A stretch of DNA of 64,000 bases from Caballeronia jiangsuensis. Lineage in GTDB: Bacteria > Pseudomonadota > Gammaproteobacteria > Burkholderiales > Burkholderiaceae. The first letter of the stretch is position 1, and the number at the start of each line of letters is the position of its first letter. A program made the translations under genes and the position numbers. The notes below the pieces were generated by a model that saw nothing but the letters and a program-made list of their open reading frames with translations, made no database searches and was not told the DNA's origin. The stretch spans positions 1-64,000 of the forward strand of contig JFHF01000010.1 in NCBI GenBank assembly GCA_000648925.1, in the 5' to 3' direction. This document shows positions 45,941 through 54,980 of the stretch, piece by piece.

Positions 45941-46840
45941 TCATGCCTCGGGCGCGCGATTTTCGCGGCGCTGTGGCGGCAGCGGAATGAATTCGGTCTC
46001 GCCGGGCACGTGGCCCATGCGCTGCTCGCTCCATGCGATTTTTGCCGCGTCGATCTTCTCGCGCGAGCTCGACACGAAATTCCATTCGATGAAGCGCGTG
46101 CCGTCGAGCGGCGCGCCGCCGAGCAGCATCGCGACCGCGCCGTTGGTGCTGTGCAGCTTCACGTCCGCGCCCGGCGCGAGCACGGCCATCTGCTGTTCTG
46201 GCAGCGCTTCGCCGTCGATCGACAAGTCGCCGCTCACGAGATAGACGCCGCGTTCCTCGTGCTCGGTGTCGAGCGTGATCGCACTGCCGGCCGTGAACTG
46301 CGCGGCGACGTAGAGCGTCGGCGAGAACGTGCGCGTGGGCGCCTTCGCGCCGAACGCGGTGCCCGCGATCACGCGCAGCGTGACGCCGTCGCGCTCGATC
46401 TGCGGCAGCGCGGAGGCCGCGTGATGCTCGAACGCAGGCTCGATGTCCTCGCTCGTCGCCGGCATCGCGACCCAGGTCTGAATGCCGTGCATCGTCTGGC
46501 CGGACGCGCGTTCTTCATCGGGCGTGCGTTCGGAATGAACGATGCCGCGCCCCGCGGTCATCCAGTTCACGTCGCCGGGCACGATCTTCTGCACCGAGCC
46601 GACGCTGTCGCGATGCATGATCGCGCCGTCGAAGAGATACGTGACCGTCGCCAGTCCGATATGCGGATGCGGGCGCACGTCGAGTCCTTTGCCGGGCACG
46701 AGCGTTGCGGGACCGATATGGTCGAAAAAAATGAAGGGTCCGACGGTGCGCGCCGCGAGCGCGGGCAGCACGCGACGCACCATGAGGCCGCCGACGTCGT
46801 GTTCGTGAGGCTTGAGCATTGCGCGGAACGGCGATGGCAT
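45941..46840 (-). CDS. Pirin family protein
   Basis: A 299-residue bicupin. The N-terminal pirin domain has GPFIFFDHIGPA, then the metal-site residues in VRPHPHIGLATVTYLFDG and HRDSVGSVQKIVPGDVNWMTAGRGIVHSE (read across; His and Glu ligands). The C-terminal cupin follows from about 180, ending FIEWNFVSSSREKI. Bacterial pirins include quercetin 2,3-dioxygenases and redox-sensing regulators. The specific role is unknown. It is 78 bp upstream of the thioredoxin gene on the same strand. Confidence 0.92.
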   Translation of the reverse strand: MPSPFRAMLKPHEHDVGGLMVRRVLPALAARTVGPFIFFDHIGPATLVPGKGLDVRPHPHIGLATVTYLFDGAIMHRDSVGSVQKIVPGDVNWMTAGRGIVHSERTPDEERASGQTMHGIQTWVAMPATSEDIEPAFEHHAASALPQIERDGVTLRVIAGTAFGAKAPTRTFSPTLYVAAQFTAGSAITLDTEHEERGVYLVSGDLSIDGEALPEQQMAVLAPGADVKLHSTNGAVAMLLGGAPLDGTRFIEWNFVSSSREKIDAAKIAWSEQRMGHVPGETEFIPLPPQRRENRAPEA

Positions 46841-47016
46841 GGCGGATTCCGATGGAAAGATCGCGTGCCGGAATGGCGCGCGTGTCTTCGTCGATTTTAC
46901 CGGCCGATTCCGGGCGGCGCAGGCGTGCCGCCGAGGCTCTCGTTTTTTACGTCGCCGCGCTCATCAGTCCGCGTGCGGCTTCACGCAACTTTCGCAACCT
47001 CGATAGGAGCTTCGCC

Positions 47017-47280
47017 ATGAACAGGAACAAGCTGTTGATCGCCATTACCGCGGGTCTGGTCGCCGCCACCACGGCGACGGGCGCATTCGCGCAAACGTCG
47101 TCGGGCAATTCGTCGGGCGCGATGGGCAACGATGCCGCCGGCGCAGCCACCGATAACTCGGCGGCTCCCATGACGAAAAAGCACAAGATGCACAAGCAAT
47201 CGGCGCACGCAGCAACCAAGAAGACGCCGGCCGCGGAAACCGGCAACAACTCCGCGACGGATAGCGGCCAGAGCAAGTAA
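47017..47280 (+). CDS. Small exported Ala/Thr/Lys-rich protein
   Basis: An 87-residue protein. A clear Sec signal peptide (MNRNKLLIAITAGLVAATTATGAFA-QT) is followed by about 60 low-complexity residues rich in Ser, Asn, Ala, then a His/Lys patch (KKHKMHKQSAHAATKK). The ribosome site taggag lies 8 nt before the ATG. No domain recognised. Such small exported proteins are common in Burkholderia, and the mature part is probably unfolded in the periplasm. It stands alone with its own terminator. Confidence 0.78.
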   Translation: MNRNKLLIAITAGLVAATTATGAFAQTSSGNSSGAMGNDAAGAATDNSAAPMTKKHKMHKQSAHAATKKTPAAETGNNSATDSGQSK

Positions 47281-47302
47281 GCGCCGCTTCGGCACGCCGA
47301 AT

Positions 47303-47336
47303 AAAGCGCTCGCGCCGATACCGGCGCGGGCGCTTT
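47303..47336 (+). terminator. Terminator after the small exported protein gene
   Basis: Stem aaagcgctcgcgccg / cggcgcgggcgcttt with a 4-nt loop and a short T-run. Confidence 0.88.
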
Positions 47337-47440
47337 TCTGCGTCCTTCGTCATGCCGCGCGGCATTCGATGAACCTGCCGCCGCGCGCTCCGCTACACTT
47401 TACGACTCGCCAACATGCACATGACACGAGGGGAAGGGCG

Positions 47441-48319
47441 ATGTCGCCAAGGGATTTGCTGATCGCATCGGTGGTCATTGTCGCGTGGGGCGTCAATTTC
47501 GTCGTCATCAAACTCGGATTGCACGGTGTGCCGCCGATGCTGCTCGGCGCACTGCGCTTTGCGTTCGCCGCGGTGCCGGTGTTCTTCGTCAAGCGGCCGC
47601 AAATCCCGCTGCGCTGGCTGTTCGCTTACAGCCTCACCATTTCCCTCGGGCAATTCGCGCTGCTCTTCTACGGCATGTATGTGGGGATGCCGGCCGGGCT
47701 CGCGTCGCTCGTCTTGCAGGCGCAGGCGTTTTTCACGCTCATCTTCGCGTCGATGTTTCTCGGCGAGCGCATCCGCGCGGCGAATGTCGCCGGACTCGTG
47801 ATCGCGGCGGCGGGGCTCGCGCTGATCGGCATGCGCGGCGGCCACGCGATGACCCTCGCGGGTTTTCTCTTCACGCTCGCCGCCGCCGCGATGTGGGCGC
47901 TCGGCAATGTCGTGACGAAGCGCATGGGCAAGGTCGATCTGCTTTCGCTCGTCGTGTGGGGCAGCCTGATTCCGCCGCTGCCGTTCCTCGCGCTCTCGCT
48001 GATTTTCGAAGGCCCGGCGCGCATCGAAGCGAGTCTCGCGTCGATCCCGCTCGTGTCCGTGTTCGCGATTTTCTACCTCGCATTCATCGCGACGATCGTC
48101 GGTTACAGCCTGTGGGGGAAGTTGCTCGCGCGCTATCCGGCGGGCAGCGTCGCGCCGTTTTCGCTGCTCGTCCCGGTGATCGGACTCGCGTCGGCGGCGG
48201 TGTTTCTCGGCGAGGGGCTGAGCGCCGCGCAGGTGGTCGGCGCGGCGCTCGTGATGGCGGGACTCGTGGTGAACGTGTTCGGCGCGCGGCTCGCTCAGCG
48301 CATCCTGCCGGCGCGCTGA
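47441..48319 (+). CDS. EamA-family (DMT superfamily) transporter
   Basis: A 292-residue inner-membrane protein with ten hydrophobic segments arranged as two EamA repeats (about 5-135 and 145-285). Features are VVIVAWGVNFVVIKLGLHG at the start, LRFAFAAVPVF, and SLLVPVIGLASAAVFLGEGL in the second repeat. The sequence resembles E. coli EamA (cysteine/O-acetylserine exporter), but the substrate cannot be read from sequence. The ATG at 47441 has a gggaaggg site close upstream. Confidence 0.88.
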   Translation: MSPRDLLIASVVIVAWGVNFVVIKLGLHGVPPMLLGALRFAFAAVPVFFVKRPQIPLRWLFAYSLTISLGQFALLFYGMYVGMPAGLASLVLQAQAFFTLIFASMFLGERIRAANVAGLVIAAAGLALIGMRGGHAMTLAGFLFTLAAAAMWALGNVVTKRMGKVDLLSLVVWGSLIPPLPFLALSLIFEGPARIEASLASIPLVSVFAIFYLAFIATIVGYSLWGKLLARYPAGSVAPFSLLVPVIGLASAAVFLGEGLSAAQVVGAALVMAGLVVNVFGARLAQRILPAR

Positions 48320-48338
48320 ACGAAGCTCGGCACGCGTC

Positions 48339-49847
48339 TTACGTCATGCGGCTCTTCGCGAGCGGCGGATTCGCCGCGAAGTAGCGCTTGATGCCCTTCA
48401 TGATCGCGTTGGCCATCTTGTCGCGATAGGCGTCGTCGTTCAGGCGCGTTTCCTCGTCCGGATTGCTGATGAACGCGGTTTCGACCAGGATCGACGGAAT
48501 GTCCGGCGCCTTCAGCACGGCGAAACCCGCCTGTTCGACCGAACCCTTGTGCAGCTTGTTGATGCCGCCGATCTCGTTCAGCACGAAGCTGCCGTAGCGC
48601 ATCGAATCGCGGATCTGCGCGGTCGTCGACATGTCGAAGAGCGCGCGGTTCACGCTCGCGTCCTGCGACTTCACGTTGATGCCGCCGACCTGATCCGACG
48701 AGTTCTCCTTGGCCGCCATCCAGCGCGCGGCCGCGCTCGACGCGCCGTGCTCGGACAACGCGAACACCGACGAGCCGCGTGCGTCGGGCGACGTGAACGC
48801 ATCCGCGTGAATCGACACGAACAGGTCGGCGGACACGCGTTGCGCCTTTTGCACGCGCACGTTGAGCGGCACGAAGAAGTCGGCGTCGCGCGTCATCATC
48901 GCGCGCATGTTGGGCTGAGCGTCGATCTTCGCGCGCAGCTTCTTCGCGATGTCGAGCGCGATGTGCTTTTCGTACGTGCCCTGGCCGCCGATCGCGCCGG
49001 GGTCCTCGCCGCCGTGACCCGGATCGATCGCCACCGTCAGCAGACGCGTGGTGCCGGACTGCTTCGGCGCGGAGAAGGTGTACTGGTCGTCGTCGTCGTT
49101 CTTCTTTGCGATGACGGGCGGCGGCGTCGGCACGCGCTGCGGTTTCACCGAAGGCTTCGGCGCGGGCGCGGCTTCGGCCGGCGCATCGTTCTGCGCGTAC
49201 TTCTGGAAGAACTCGTCGGTGGAATCGGGCGTCGTCGGTTTCTGCGCGGTGGACGGGCCGGAGAGCGTGGCGGGCGGCGGCGCCGACGGATTCGGATTCG
49301 CGCGGTCGAGCGCCTCCTGCTTGCGCTCGGTCTGGGCGAGCAGTTCCATCAGCGGATCGGGCGCGACGGCCGGATACAGGTCGAACACGAGCCGGTACTT
49401 GTAGCTGCCGATAGGCCCAAGATTGAACACCTGCGGCTTCACCGATCCCTTCAGATCGAACACCATGCGCACGACATGCGGCTGATATTGCCCGATGCGC
49501 ACTGACTGAATCTGCGGATCGTTCGGCGTGATCTTCGAGACGAGGTCCCGCAGCGCCTGATCGAGATCGATGCCGGAGAGATCGACGACGAGCCGGTCCG
49601 GTCCCTGCAGCAACTGGTTCGCGTTCTGGAGCGGCTGGTCCGATTCGATCGTCACGCGGGTGTAATCGCGCGCGGGCCACACGCGCACGCCGAGCACGCT
49701 GCTCGCGTGCGCAAGCTTCGGTCCGACGAGCGCGAGCACGAGCGTCGAGGCGCCCGCGCGCAGCACCTGGCGGCGGCGCCAGTTGTGCGGCGCGACGGCG
49801 CCCGCTTCGATCGAATGAAATGGCTTGATCAACATCTTTCGAGACAT
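48339..49847 (-). CDS. amiC: N-acetylmuramoyl-L-alanine amidase, AmiC type
   Basis: Periplasmic zinc amidase of 502 residues that cleaves septal peptidoglycan. The N-terminus carries a twin-arginine-like signal (NWRRRQVLRAGASTLVLALV). An AMIN domain (about 50-165) gives septal localisation. A Pro/Gln-rich linker leads to an Amidase_3 domain from about residue 272 with AIDPGHGGEDPGAIG, KHIALDIAKKL, SIHADAF and VETAFISNPDEE holding the zinc ligands and catalytic Glu. The linker includes an acidic NDDDDQY run. The ATG at 49847 has aggaaag upstream, and its 5' end overlaps tsaE by 19 bp. Confidence 0.95.
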   Translation of the reverse strand: MSRKMLIKPFHSIEAGAVAPHNWRRRQVLRAGASTLVLALVGPKLAHASSVLGVRVWPARDYTRVTIESDQPLQNANQLLQGPDRLVVDLSGIDLDQALRDLVSKITPNDPQIQSVRIGQYQPHVVRMVFDLKGSVKPQVFNLGPIGSYKYRLVFDLYPAVAPDPLMELLAQTERKQEALDRANPNPSAPPPATLSGPSTAQKPTTPDSTDEFFQKYAQNDAPAEAAPAPKPSVKPQRVPTPPPVIAKKNDDDDQYTFSAPKQSGTTRLLTVAIDPGHGGEDPGAIGGQGTYEKHIALDIAKKLRAKIDAQPNMRAMMTRDADFFVPLNVRVQKAQRVSADLFVSIHADAFTSPDARGSSVFALSEHGASSAAARWMAAKENSSDQVGGINVKSQDASVNRALFDMSTTAQIRDSMRYGSFVLNEIGGINKLHKGSVEQAGFAVLKAPDIPSILVETAFISNPDEETRLNDDAYRDKMANAIMKGIKRYFAANPPLAKSRMT

Positions 49848-50416
49848 GACTTTCCTGTTTCGCTGAACGCCCGCGCGGTCAGTACGCGGCCTTCTTCTTC
49901 GTTCGAATCGCCCGTTGAGCCGTGCTCGTCCGGCAGCGATAGCTGGAACACGAGGTCCGGCACGCCGAGCAGGCCGCCCGCTTGTTGCGGCCACTCGACG
50001 AGACACAGCGCGCCCGCATCGAAATATTCGCGGAAGCCGGCATCGGCCCATTCGGCCGGATCGGCGAAGCGATAGAGATCGAAGTGATAAACGTCGAGCG
50101 GACCGCTTTCGATGACGAGCGAGTACGGTTCGACGAGCGTGTAGGTCGGGCTCTTCACGCGGCCGGCGTGGCCGAGCGCGCGCAGCGTGGCGCGCACGAG
50201 CGTGGTCTTGCCCGCGCCCAGATCTCCGATCAACTGGACCTGGAGACCGTGAAATCGTTCAGAAGACGATTGCGATGCATGAAGGCGCGTGACGTCGATG
50301 GCGCGCGCGAAGCGTTCTCCGAAAGCGAGCGTCGCGGCTTCGTCGCGCAGGTCGAAGCGGCGTTCGAGAAGCGCGTGATGAAGGTCTTGCGTCGTTCGTG
50401 CGGGGCTTTCGGGCAT
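49829..50416 (-). CDS. tsaE: tRNA t6A biosynthesis ATPase TsaE
   Basis: A 195-residue P-loop protein needed with TsaB and TsaD for threonylcarbamoylation of A37. Walker A GDLGAGKTT lies near residue 64, followed by VKSPTYTLVEPY, HFDLYRFADPAEW and the LCLVEWPQQAG segment. It is longer than E. coli TsaE (153 residues), with about 40 extra N-terminal residues and a polar C-terminal tail. The ATG at 50416 was chosen. Its 3' end overlaps amiC by 19 bp. The start is only 18 bp from the divergent queG ATG. Confidence 0.93.
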   Translation of the reverse strand: MPESPARTTQDLHHALLERRFDLRDEAATLAFGERFARAIDVTRLHASQSSSERFHGLQVQLIGDLGAGKTTLVRATLRALGHAGRVKSPTYTLVEPYSLVIESGPLDVYHFDLYRFADPAEWADAGFREYFDAGALCLVEWPQQAGGLLGVPDLVFQLSLPDEHGSTGDSNEEEGRVLTARAFSETGKSCLERC

Positions 50417-50422
50417 TGCTCG

Positions 50423-50428
50423 TAAAAT
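50423..50428 (+). promoter_or_regulatory. Candidate -10 box placed 6 bp before the queG ATG
   Basis: TAAAAT lies in the 18-bp gap between tsaE and queG. With normal spacing transcription would start at or next to the queG ATG, giving a leaderless message. No good -35 is seen. Confidence 0.4.
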
Positions 50429-50434
50429 GTCGTG

Positions 50435-51667
50435 ATGAACCGATTGCCGGAACATTCCGTTGAAGTCACGACCGCGTCCAGCGACGCAGCCGCTGAATCC
50501 GTATCAGAGTCTCGCGTTTTCGATATCGATGAAAACGCGCTGGCAGAACTCGCGCAACGCATCAGGAACTGGGGGCGCGAGTTGGGGTTCGGTGCGGTCG
50601 GTATCAGCGATATCGACCTGACGGATGCCGAGAAAGGCCTCACTGATTGGCTCGAAGCAGGCTATCACGGCGAAATGGATTATATGGCCAAACATGGGAT
50701 GAAACGCGCAAGACCGGCCGAGCTTGTGGCCGGAACGCGACGTGTCATCACCGTGCGCATGGCCTATCTGCCGGCGCAAACGCTCGCGAAAACGGGCGAT
50801 GAAAGTGTCGCGACAGCCGACGGTCAGAAGAACGACTGGCGCGCGATCGAATGGACGCGGCTCGCGAAGCCATCGCAGGCGATGGTCTCCATCTACGCGC
50901 GCGGCCGCGATTATCACAAGGTCATGCGCAATCGACTGCAGCAACTGGCGGAGCGCATCGAGAAGGAAATCGGGCCGTTCGGGCATCGCGCGTTCACGGA
51001 TTCCGCGCCGGTGCTGGAAGTCGCGCTCGCGCAGAAGGCGGGCACCGGCTGGCGCGGCAAGCACACGCTGCTGCTCGATCGCGATGCCGGATCGCTGTTC
51101 TTTCTCGGTGAAATCTTCGTCGATGTGCCCTTGCCCGTCGATCCGAATCCCGAGCGCGAGGGCGCGCATTGCGGGCAATGCACGCGCTGCATCGGCGCAT
51201 GTCCGACGGGCGCGATCGTCGCGCCGTATCGCGTGGATGCACGGCGCTGCATCTCGTATCTGACGATCGAACTGCACGGCAGCATCCCCGAAGACATGCG
51301 TCCGCTGATCGGCAATCGCATCTACGGCTGCGACGACTGCCAGCTCGTCTGTCCGTGGAACAAGTTCGCGCAGGCCGCGCCCGTCGCGGACTTCGACGTG
51401 CGGCATGGGCTCGATCGCGCGACGCTCGTCGAACTGTTTGCATGGAGCGCCGGAGATTTCGACACGCGCATGCAGGGCAGCGCGATCCGGCGCATCGGGC
51501 ATGAGCGCTGGCTGCGCAATATCGCGGTCGCGATGGGCAACGCGTTGCGCGCGTCAGGGCTGGATGCGGGCGAGCGCGAGGCTATCGTCGATGCGTTGCG
51601 CGCGCGTGAAGACGACTCGTCCGAACTCGTCCGCGAACACGTTCGCTGGGCGCTGGAGCAATCATGA
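50435..51667 (+). CDS. queG: Epoxyqueuosine reductase QueG
   Basis: Cobalamin- and 2x[4Fe-4S]-dependent enzyme for the last step of queuosine synthesis in tRNA. It has 410 residues. The N-terminal domain shows GFGAVGISDIDL and YMAKHGMKRARPAELV. The ferredoxin-like cluster motifs CGQCTRCIGACPTGAI (about 246-261) and CDDCQLVCPWN (about 292-302) are complete. The C-terminal HEAT-like helices follow. The longer-than-usual N-terminal extension (about 25 residues) is polar. It is followed by ogt with a 4-bp overlap. Confidence 0.95.
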   Translation: MNRLPEHSVEVTTASSDAAAESVSESRVFDIDENALAELAQRIRNWGRELGFGAVGISDIDLTDAEKGLTDWLEAGYHGEMDYMAKHGMKRARPAELVAGTRRVITVRMAYLPAQTLAKTGDESVATADGQKNDWRAIEWTRLAKPSQAMVSIYARGRDYHKVMRNRLQQLAERIEKEIGPFGHRAFTDSAPVLEVALAQKAGTGWRGKHTLLLDRDAGSLFFLGEIFVDVPLPVDPNPEREGAHCGQCTRCIGACPTGAIVAPYRVDARRCISYLTIELHGSIPEDMRPLIGNRIYGCDDCQLVCPWNKFAQAAPVADFDVRHGLDRATLVELFAWSAGDFDTRMQGSAIRRIGHERWLRNIAVAMGNALRASGLDAGEREAIVDALRAREDDSSELVREHVRWALEQS

Positions 51668-52146
51668 AGGACATTCCATACGATGCCGTGATCGACGCGC
51701 CGTTCGGCAAAGTCGGCATTCGCGCCGATGCGCAGTCGGTGCGCGAGATCGTCTATCTGCCCGATGACATCGAAAGTATCGAGCCGCAAACGCCACTCGC
51801 CAGGGAAACCGTCGCGCAGATTCGCCGTTACTTTGACACTCCTTCGATGCGCTTTGACCTGCCGCTCGCGATCCGCGGCACCGATTTTCAGCAGCGCGTG
51901 TGGCGAGGTATCAGCGGCATCGCGGCGGGGCATATCTGGACCTATGGCCAGCTCGCACGCGAGATCGGCAGCGTGCCGCGTGCGGTCGGGCAGGCGTGCG
52001 GCTCCAATCCGCTGCCGATCGTGATACCGTGCCACCGGGTAGTGGCATCGGGCGGGATCGGCGGCTTCGCGCATCATCCCGGCGAAGGTTTTTATCGCGA
52101 CGTGAAGCGCTGGCTTCTGACGCATGAAGGTGTACGGATCGCATGA
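51664..52146 (+). CDS. ogt: Methylated-DNA--protein-cysteine methyltransferase
   Basis: Suicide repair protein of 160 residues that removes methyl groups from O6-methylguanine. The acceptor motif PCHRVV has its Cys at about residue 123, with the preceding helix-turn-helix AAGHIWTYGQLAREIG and the ARQ-type SVPRAVGQACGSNP. The start overlaps queG by 4 bp and the stop overlaps xerD by 4 bp, so the three form a coupled operon. Confidence 0.95.
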   Translation: MKDIPYDAVIDAPFGKVGIRADAQSVREIVYLPDDIESIEPQTPLARETVAQIRRYFDTPSMRFDLPLAIRGTDFQQRVWRGISGIAAGHIWTYGQLAREIGSVPRAVGQACGSNPLPIVIPCHRVVASGGIGGFAHHPGEGFYRDVKRWLLTHEGVRIA

Positions 52147-53072
52147 CGAGCGCAACGACTGAAGAACTACAAACGCCGCAATCGAGCGCGAGTCAGGACG
52201 CGATCGACCTCTTTTGCGATGCGCTCTGGCTCGAACACGGGCTCGCGAAAAACTCGCTGGAAGCGTACCGGCGCGACCTCAAACTGTTCGCCGAATGGCT
52301 CGGCAAGACGCGCGGCGCATCGATCGACGCCGCTGGCGAAGCCGACATGAACGGCTACATGGCCGCGCGCCGCGGCGACAAGGCGACGTCCGCGAACCGG
52401 CGTTTGTCGGTCTTTCGCCGCTATTACGCGTGGGCGTTGCGCGAACACCGCGTATCCTCCGATCCGACGCTCAAGCTGCGCTCGGCCAAGCAGCCTCCGC
52501 GCTTTCCTTCGACGCTCAACGAGGCGCAAGTCGAAGCGCTGCTCGGCGCGCCGGACATCGAGACGCCGCTCGGCCTGCGCGATCGCACGATGCTCGAACT
52601 GATGTACGCGAGCGGCCTGCGCGTGACCGAGCTCGTGACGCTGAAAACGGTCGAGGTCGGCCTGAACGAAGGCGTCGTGCGCGTGATGGGCAAAGGCTCG
52701 AAGGAACGCCTGATCCCGTTCGGCGCGACGGCGCACGACTGGCTCGAACGCTATCTGCGCGAAGCGCGTCCGGTGCTGCTCGGCGCGCGTTCCGCCGATG
52801 CGCTCTTCGTCACCGCGCGCGGCGAAGGCATGACGCGTCAGCAGTTCTGGAACATCATCAAGCGCCATGCGCTGAAGGGCGGCGTGCATGCGCCGCTCTC
52901 GCCGCACACGCTGCGTCACGCGTTCGCCACGCATCTGCTCAATCACGGCGCGGACTTGCGCGTCGTGCAATTGCTGCTCGGCCACTCGGACATCTCGACG
53001 ACGCAGATCTACACACACGTCGCGCGCGAGCGTCTGCAAAAGCTGCATCGCGAACATCATCCGCGCGGTTGA
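52143..53072 (+). CDS. xerD: Site-specific tyrosine recombinase XerD
   Basis: Chromosome-dimer resolution recombinase of 309 residues acting at dif with XerC. The N-terminal SAM-like core-binding domain (about 20-105) and the catalytic domain contain the R-K-H-R-H-Y set: SGLRVTELV (Arg), KGSKERLIP (Lys), HTLRHAFATHLLNHG (His and Arg), LGHSDISTTQIYTH (His and nucleophile Tyr). The sequence style and chromosomal context point to XerD rather than a phage integrase. It overlaps ogt by 4 bp. Confidence 0.93.
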   Translation: MTSATTEELQTPQSSASQDAIDLFCDALWLEHGLAKNSLEAYRRDLKLFAEWLGKTRGASIDAAGEADMNGYMAARRGDKATSANRRLSVFRRYYAWALREHRVSSDPTLKLRSAKQPPRFPSTLNEAQVEALLGAPDIETPLGLRDRTMLELMYASGLRVTELVTLKTVEVGLNEGVVRVMGKGSKERLIPFGATAHDWLERYLREARPVLLGARSADALFVTARGEGMTRQQFWNIIKRHALKGGVHAPLSPHTLRHAFATHLLNHGADLRVVQLLLGHSDISTTQIYTHVARERLQKLHREHHPRG

Positions 53073-53160
53073 TGCGCTTCGTTTGCGAACGATCGTGCCA
53101 CGGCGGCGCGTTGCTGCGCACTCGGCCAGATGGCCAATGGTGAGCGGCCCGGCGCGCCGC

Positions 53161-53166
53161 TACAAT
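53161..53166 (+). promoter_or_regulatory. Candidate -10 box placed 6 bp before the ybaK ATG
   Basis: TACAAT ends 6 bp before the ATG at 53173, the same geometry as at queG. A leaderless transcript is possible. The -35 region is poor. Confidence 0.4.
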
Positions 53167-53172
53167 GCGTCC

Positions 53173-53664
53173 ATGTCGAAAGCCAAACACGTGTCCGAAA
53201 CGCCCGCGACGCAGTTCCTGCGCCGTCACAAGGTCGAGTTCGGCGAGCATCCCTACGAATACGTCGAGCGCGGCGGCACGGAGGAATCCGCGCGGCAACT
53301 TGGCGTGGACGAGCACGTCGTCGTCAAGACGCTCGTGATGGAGGACGAGCACGCGAAGCCGCTCATCGTCCTCATGCACGGCGACCGCACCGTGTCCACG
53401 AAGAACCTCGCGCGACAGGCGGGCGCCAAGCGCATCGAGCCGTGCAAACCCGACGTGGCGAACCGGCATTCCGGATTTCTCGTCGGCGGCACGTCGCCGT
53501 TCGGCACGAAGAAAGCGATGCCGGTGTACGTCGAATCGAGCATTCTGGAACTCGACCGGATCTATCTGAACGGCGGGCGGCGCGGCTATCTCGTGAGCCT
53601 GAAGCCGTCCGTGCTGACCGAGTTGCTCGACGCGAAGCCCGTGCAGTGCGCGAGCGTCGATTAG
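53173..53664 (+). CDS. ybaK: Cys-tRNA(Pro)/prolyl-tRNA editing deacylase YbaK
   Basis: A 163-residue YbaK-family protein that removes mischarged Cys from tRNA-Pro in trans. It shows the family features ATQFLRRHKVEFGEHPYEY, the conserved Lys in VVKTLVMEDE, KNLARQAGAKRIE, and GGTSPFGTKKAMPVYVE, the substrate-binding loop. The start is fixed by the ATG at 53173; upstream in-frame sequence lies in xerD. It lies 100 bp after xerD. Confidence 0.93.
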   Translation: MSKAKHVSETPATQFLRRHKVEFGEHPYEYVERGGTEESARQLGVDEHVVVKTLVMEDEHAKPLIVLMHGDRTVSTKNLARQAGAKRIEPCKPDVANRHSGFLVGGTSPFGTKKAMPVYVESSILELDRIYLNGGRRGYLVSLKPSVLTELLDAKPVQCASVD

Positions 53665-53700
53665 AATGCGTTCCGCTCTCGCCATAACTGAAAAGACACC

Positions 53701-54336
53701 ATGATTTTTCTGATCGTCGCCGTCGTGTCCTATTTGATCGGCTCGATTTCATTCGCCGTCGTCGTGAGTCACGCGATGGGACTGGCCGATCCCCGCTCGT
53801 ACGGCTCGGGCAACCCCGGCGCGACCAACGTGCTGCGCACCGGCAACAAGAAGGCCGCGATCCTCACGCTGATCGGCGACGCGTTCAAGGGCTGGCTGCC
53901 CGTATGGATCGTCGCGCACTTCGGCGCGAGCTTCGGCTGGGATAGCGCCGGCATCGTCACGGCCACGGCGCTCGCGGCCATCGCGGTTTTTCTCGGGCAT
54001 CTCTACCCGGTTTTCTTCAGGTTTCAGGGCGGCAAGGGCGTCGCGACGGCGGCGGGCGTGCTGCTCGCGATCCACCCGGCGCTCGGCATCGCGACGCTGC
54101 TCACGTGGCTCATCATCGCGTTTTTCTTCCGTTATTCGTCGCTGGCGGCGCTGGTCGCGGCCGTGTTCGCGCCGTTTTTTCAGGTGTTCCTGTTCGGGCC
54201 GAGCCTCATCTCGCTCGCTGTTCTCGCGATGAGCCTGCTGCTGATCTGGCGGCATCGCGCCAATATTTCGAAGTTGCTGGCGGGGCAGGAAAGCCGCATC
54301 GGCGAAAAGAAGAAAGCGGCGCAAGCGCCCGAATAA
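53701..54336 (+). CDS. plsY: Glycerol-3-phosphate acyltransferase PlsY
   Basis: First step of phospholipid synthesis with acyl-phosphate as donor. It is a 211-residue protein with five to six hydrophobic helices. Active-site motifs are [12 protein letters not shown] near residue 37, [34 protein letters not shown] near residue 100, and a third, C-terminal motif near [14 protein letters not shown]. The C-terminal tail is Lys-rich. Short spacing (36 bp) to ybaK suggests they share a transcript. Confidence 0.95.
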   Translation: MIFLIVAVVSYLIGSISFAVVVSHAMGLADPRSYGSGNPGATNVLRTGNKKAAILTLIGDAFKGWLPVWIVAHFGASFGWDSAGIVTATALAAIAVFLGHLYPVFFRFQGGKGVATAAGVLLAIHPALGIATLLTWLIIAFFFRYSSLAALVAAVFAPFFQVFLFGPSLISLAVLAMSLLLIWRHRANISKLLAGQESRIGEKKKAAQAPE

Positions 54337-54338
54337 AG

Positions 54339-54378
54339 CAAAAAGCCGTTCCGGCACAAACCGGAACGGCTTTTTCAC
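54339..54378. terminator. Bidirectional terminator between plsY and yajQ
   Basis: Stem aaaaagccgttccgg / ccggaacggcttttt with a 5-nt loop, A and T runs on both flanks, between convergent genes. Confidence 0.93.
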
Positions 54379-54394
54379 TTCTTGCGGCAAAGAA

Positions 54395-54880
54395 TCAGTC
54401 GCGGAAGTTGTTGAAGTCGAGCGGCGTGTCCGTGACTTCCTTCTTCAGCAGCGCGATGGCGCTCTGCAGGTCGTCGCGTTTCGTACCTTGCACGCGCACC
54501 GCGTCGCCCTGAATGCTCGCCTGAACCTTGATCTTGCTGTCCTTCACGATCTTGACGATTTTTTTCGCCAGATCGCCCGACACGCCTTTCTTCACCGTGA
54601 CGACCTGCTTCAGCTTGTCGCCGCCGATCTTCTCCTGCTTGCCGTAGTCGAGAAAACGCACGTCGACGCTGCGTTTGGCCAGCTTGTTCAGCAGAACGTC
54701 CTTCACCTGGCCGAGCTTGAAATCGTCGTCGGCGTAGAGCGTGAGTTCGCGCTCTTTTTGCTCGACGCGTGAATCCGAACCCTTGAAGTCGAAGCGCGTC
54801 GAGATTTCCTTGTTCGACTGCTCGATCGCGTTCTTCACTTCGATCATGTTTGCTTCGCTGACGACGTCAAACGATGGCAT
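54395..54880 (-). CDS. yajQ: YajQ family cyclic-di-GMP-binding protein
   Basis: A 161-residue protein of the YajQ/DUF520 family, with two ferredoxin-like folds that bind nucleotides. Some members bind cyclic di-GMP and act as cofactors of transcription regulators in Xanthomonas and Pseudomonas. It starts [20 protein letters not shown] and has the family segment [14 protein letters not shown], with [11 protein letters not shown] at the end. The ATG at 54880 was chosen for the aaggag site about 8 nt upstream. The binding of c-di-GMP here is inferred from the family. Confidence 0.93.
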   Translation of the reverse strand: MPSFDVVSEANMIEVKNAIEQSNKEISTRFDFKGSDSRVEQKERELTLYADDDFKLGQVKDVLLNKLAKRSVDVRFLDYGKQEKIGGDKLKQVVTVKKGVSGDLAKKIVKIVKDSKIKVQASIQGDAVRVQGTKRDDLQSAIALLKKEVTDTPLDFNNFRD

Positions 54881-54937
54881 CTGTCTTTCTCCTTCATTGA
54901 GGCGAGCGCGCTCAAGAAGCGCGGCTCGCGCAATCGC

Positions 54938-54943
54938 TATAAT
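54938..54943 (+). promoter_or_regulatory. Candidate -10 box of murB
   Basis: A perfect TATAAT 37 bp before the murB ATG, in the divergent yajQ/murB gap. The -35 is weak. Confidence 0.45.
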
Positions 54944-54980
54944 CACGGACCTGTCGTCATTCTACCGACGCGCCTCGCTC

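Noticed and set aside
52143..53072. Phage integrase marking an island
   Set aside because: It has the XerD catalytic set and sits in a conserved queG-ogt-xerD operon; no attachment repeats or phage genes follow.
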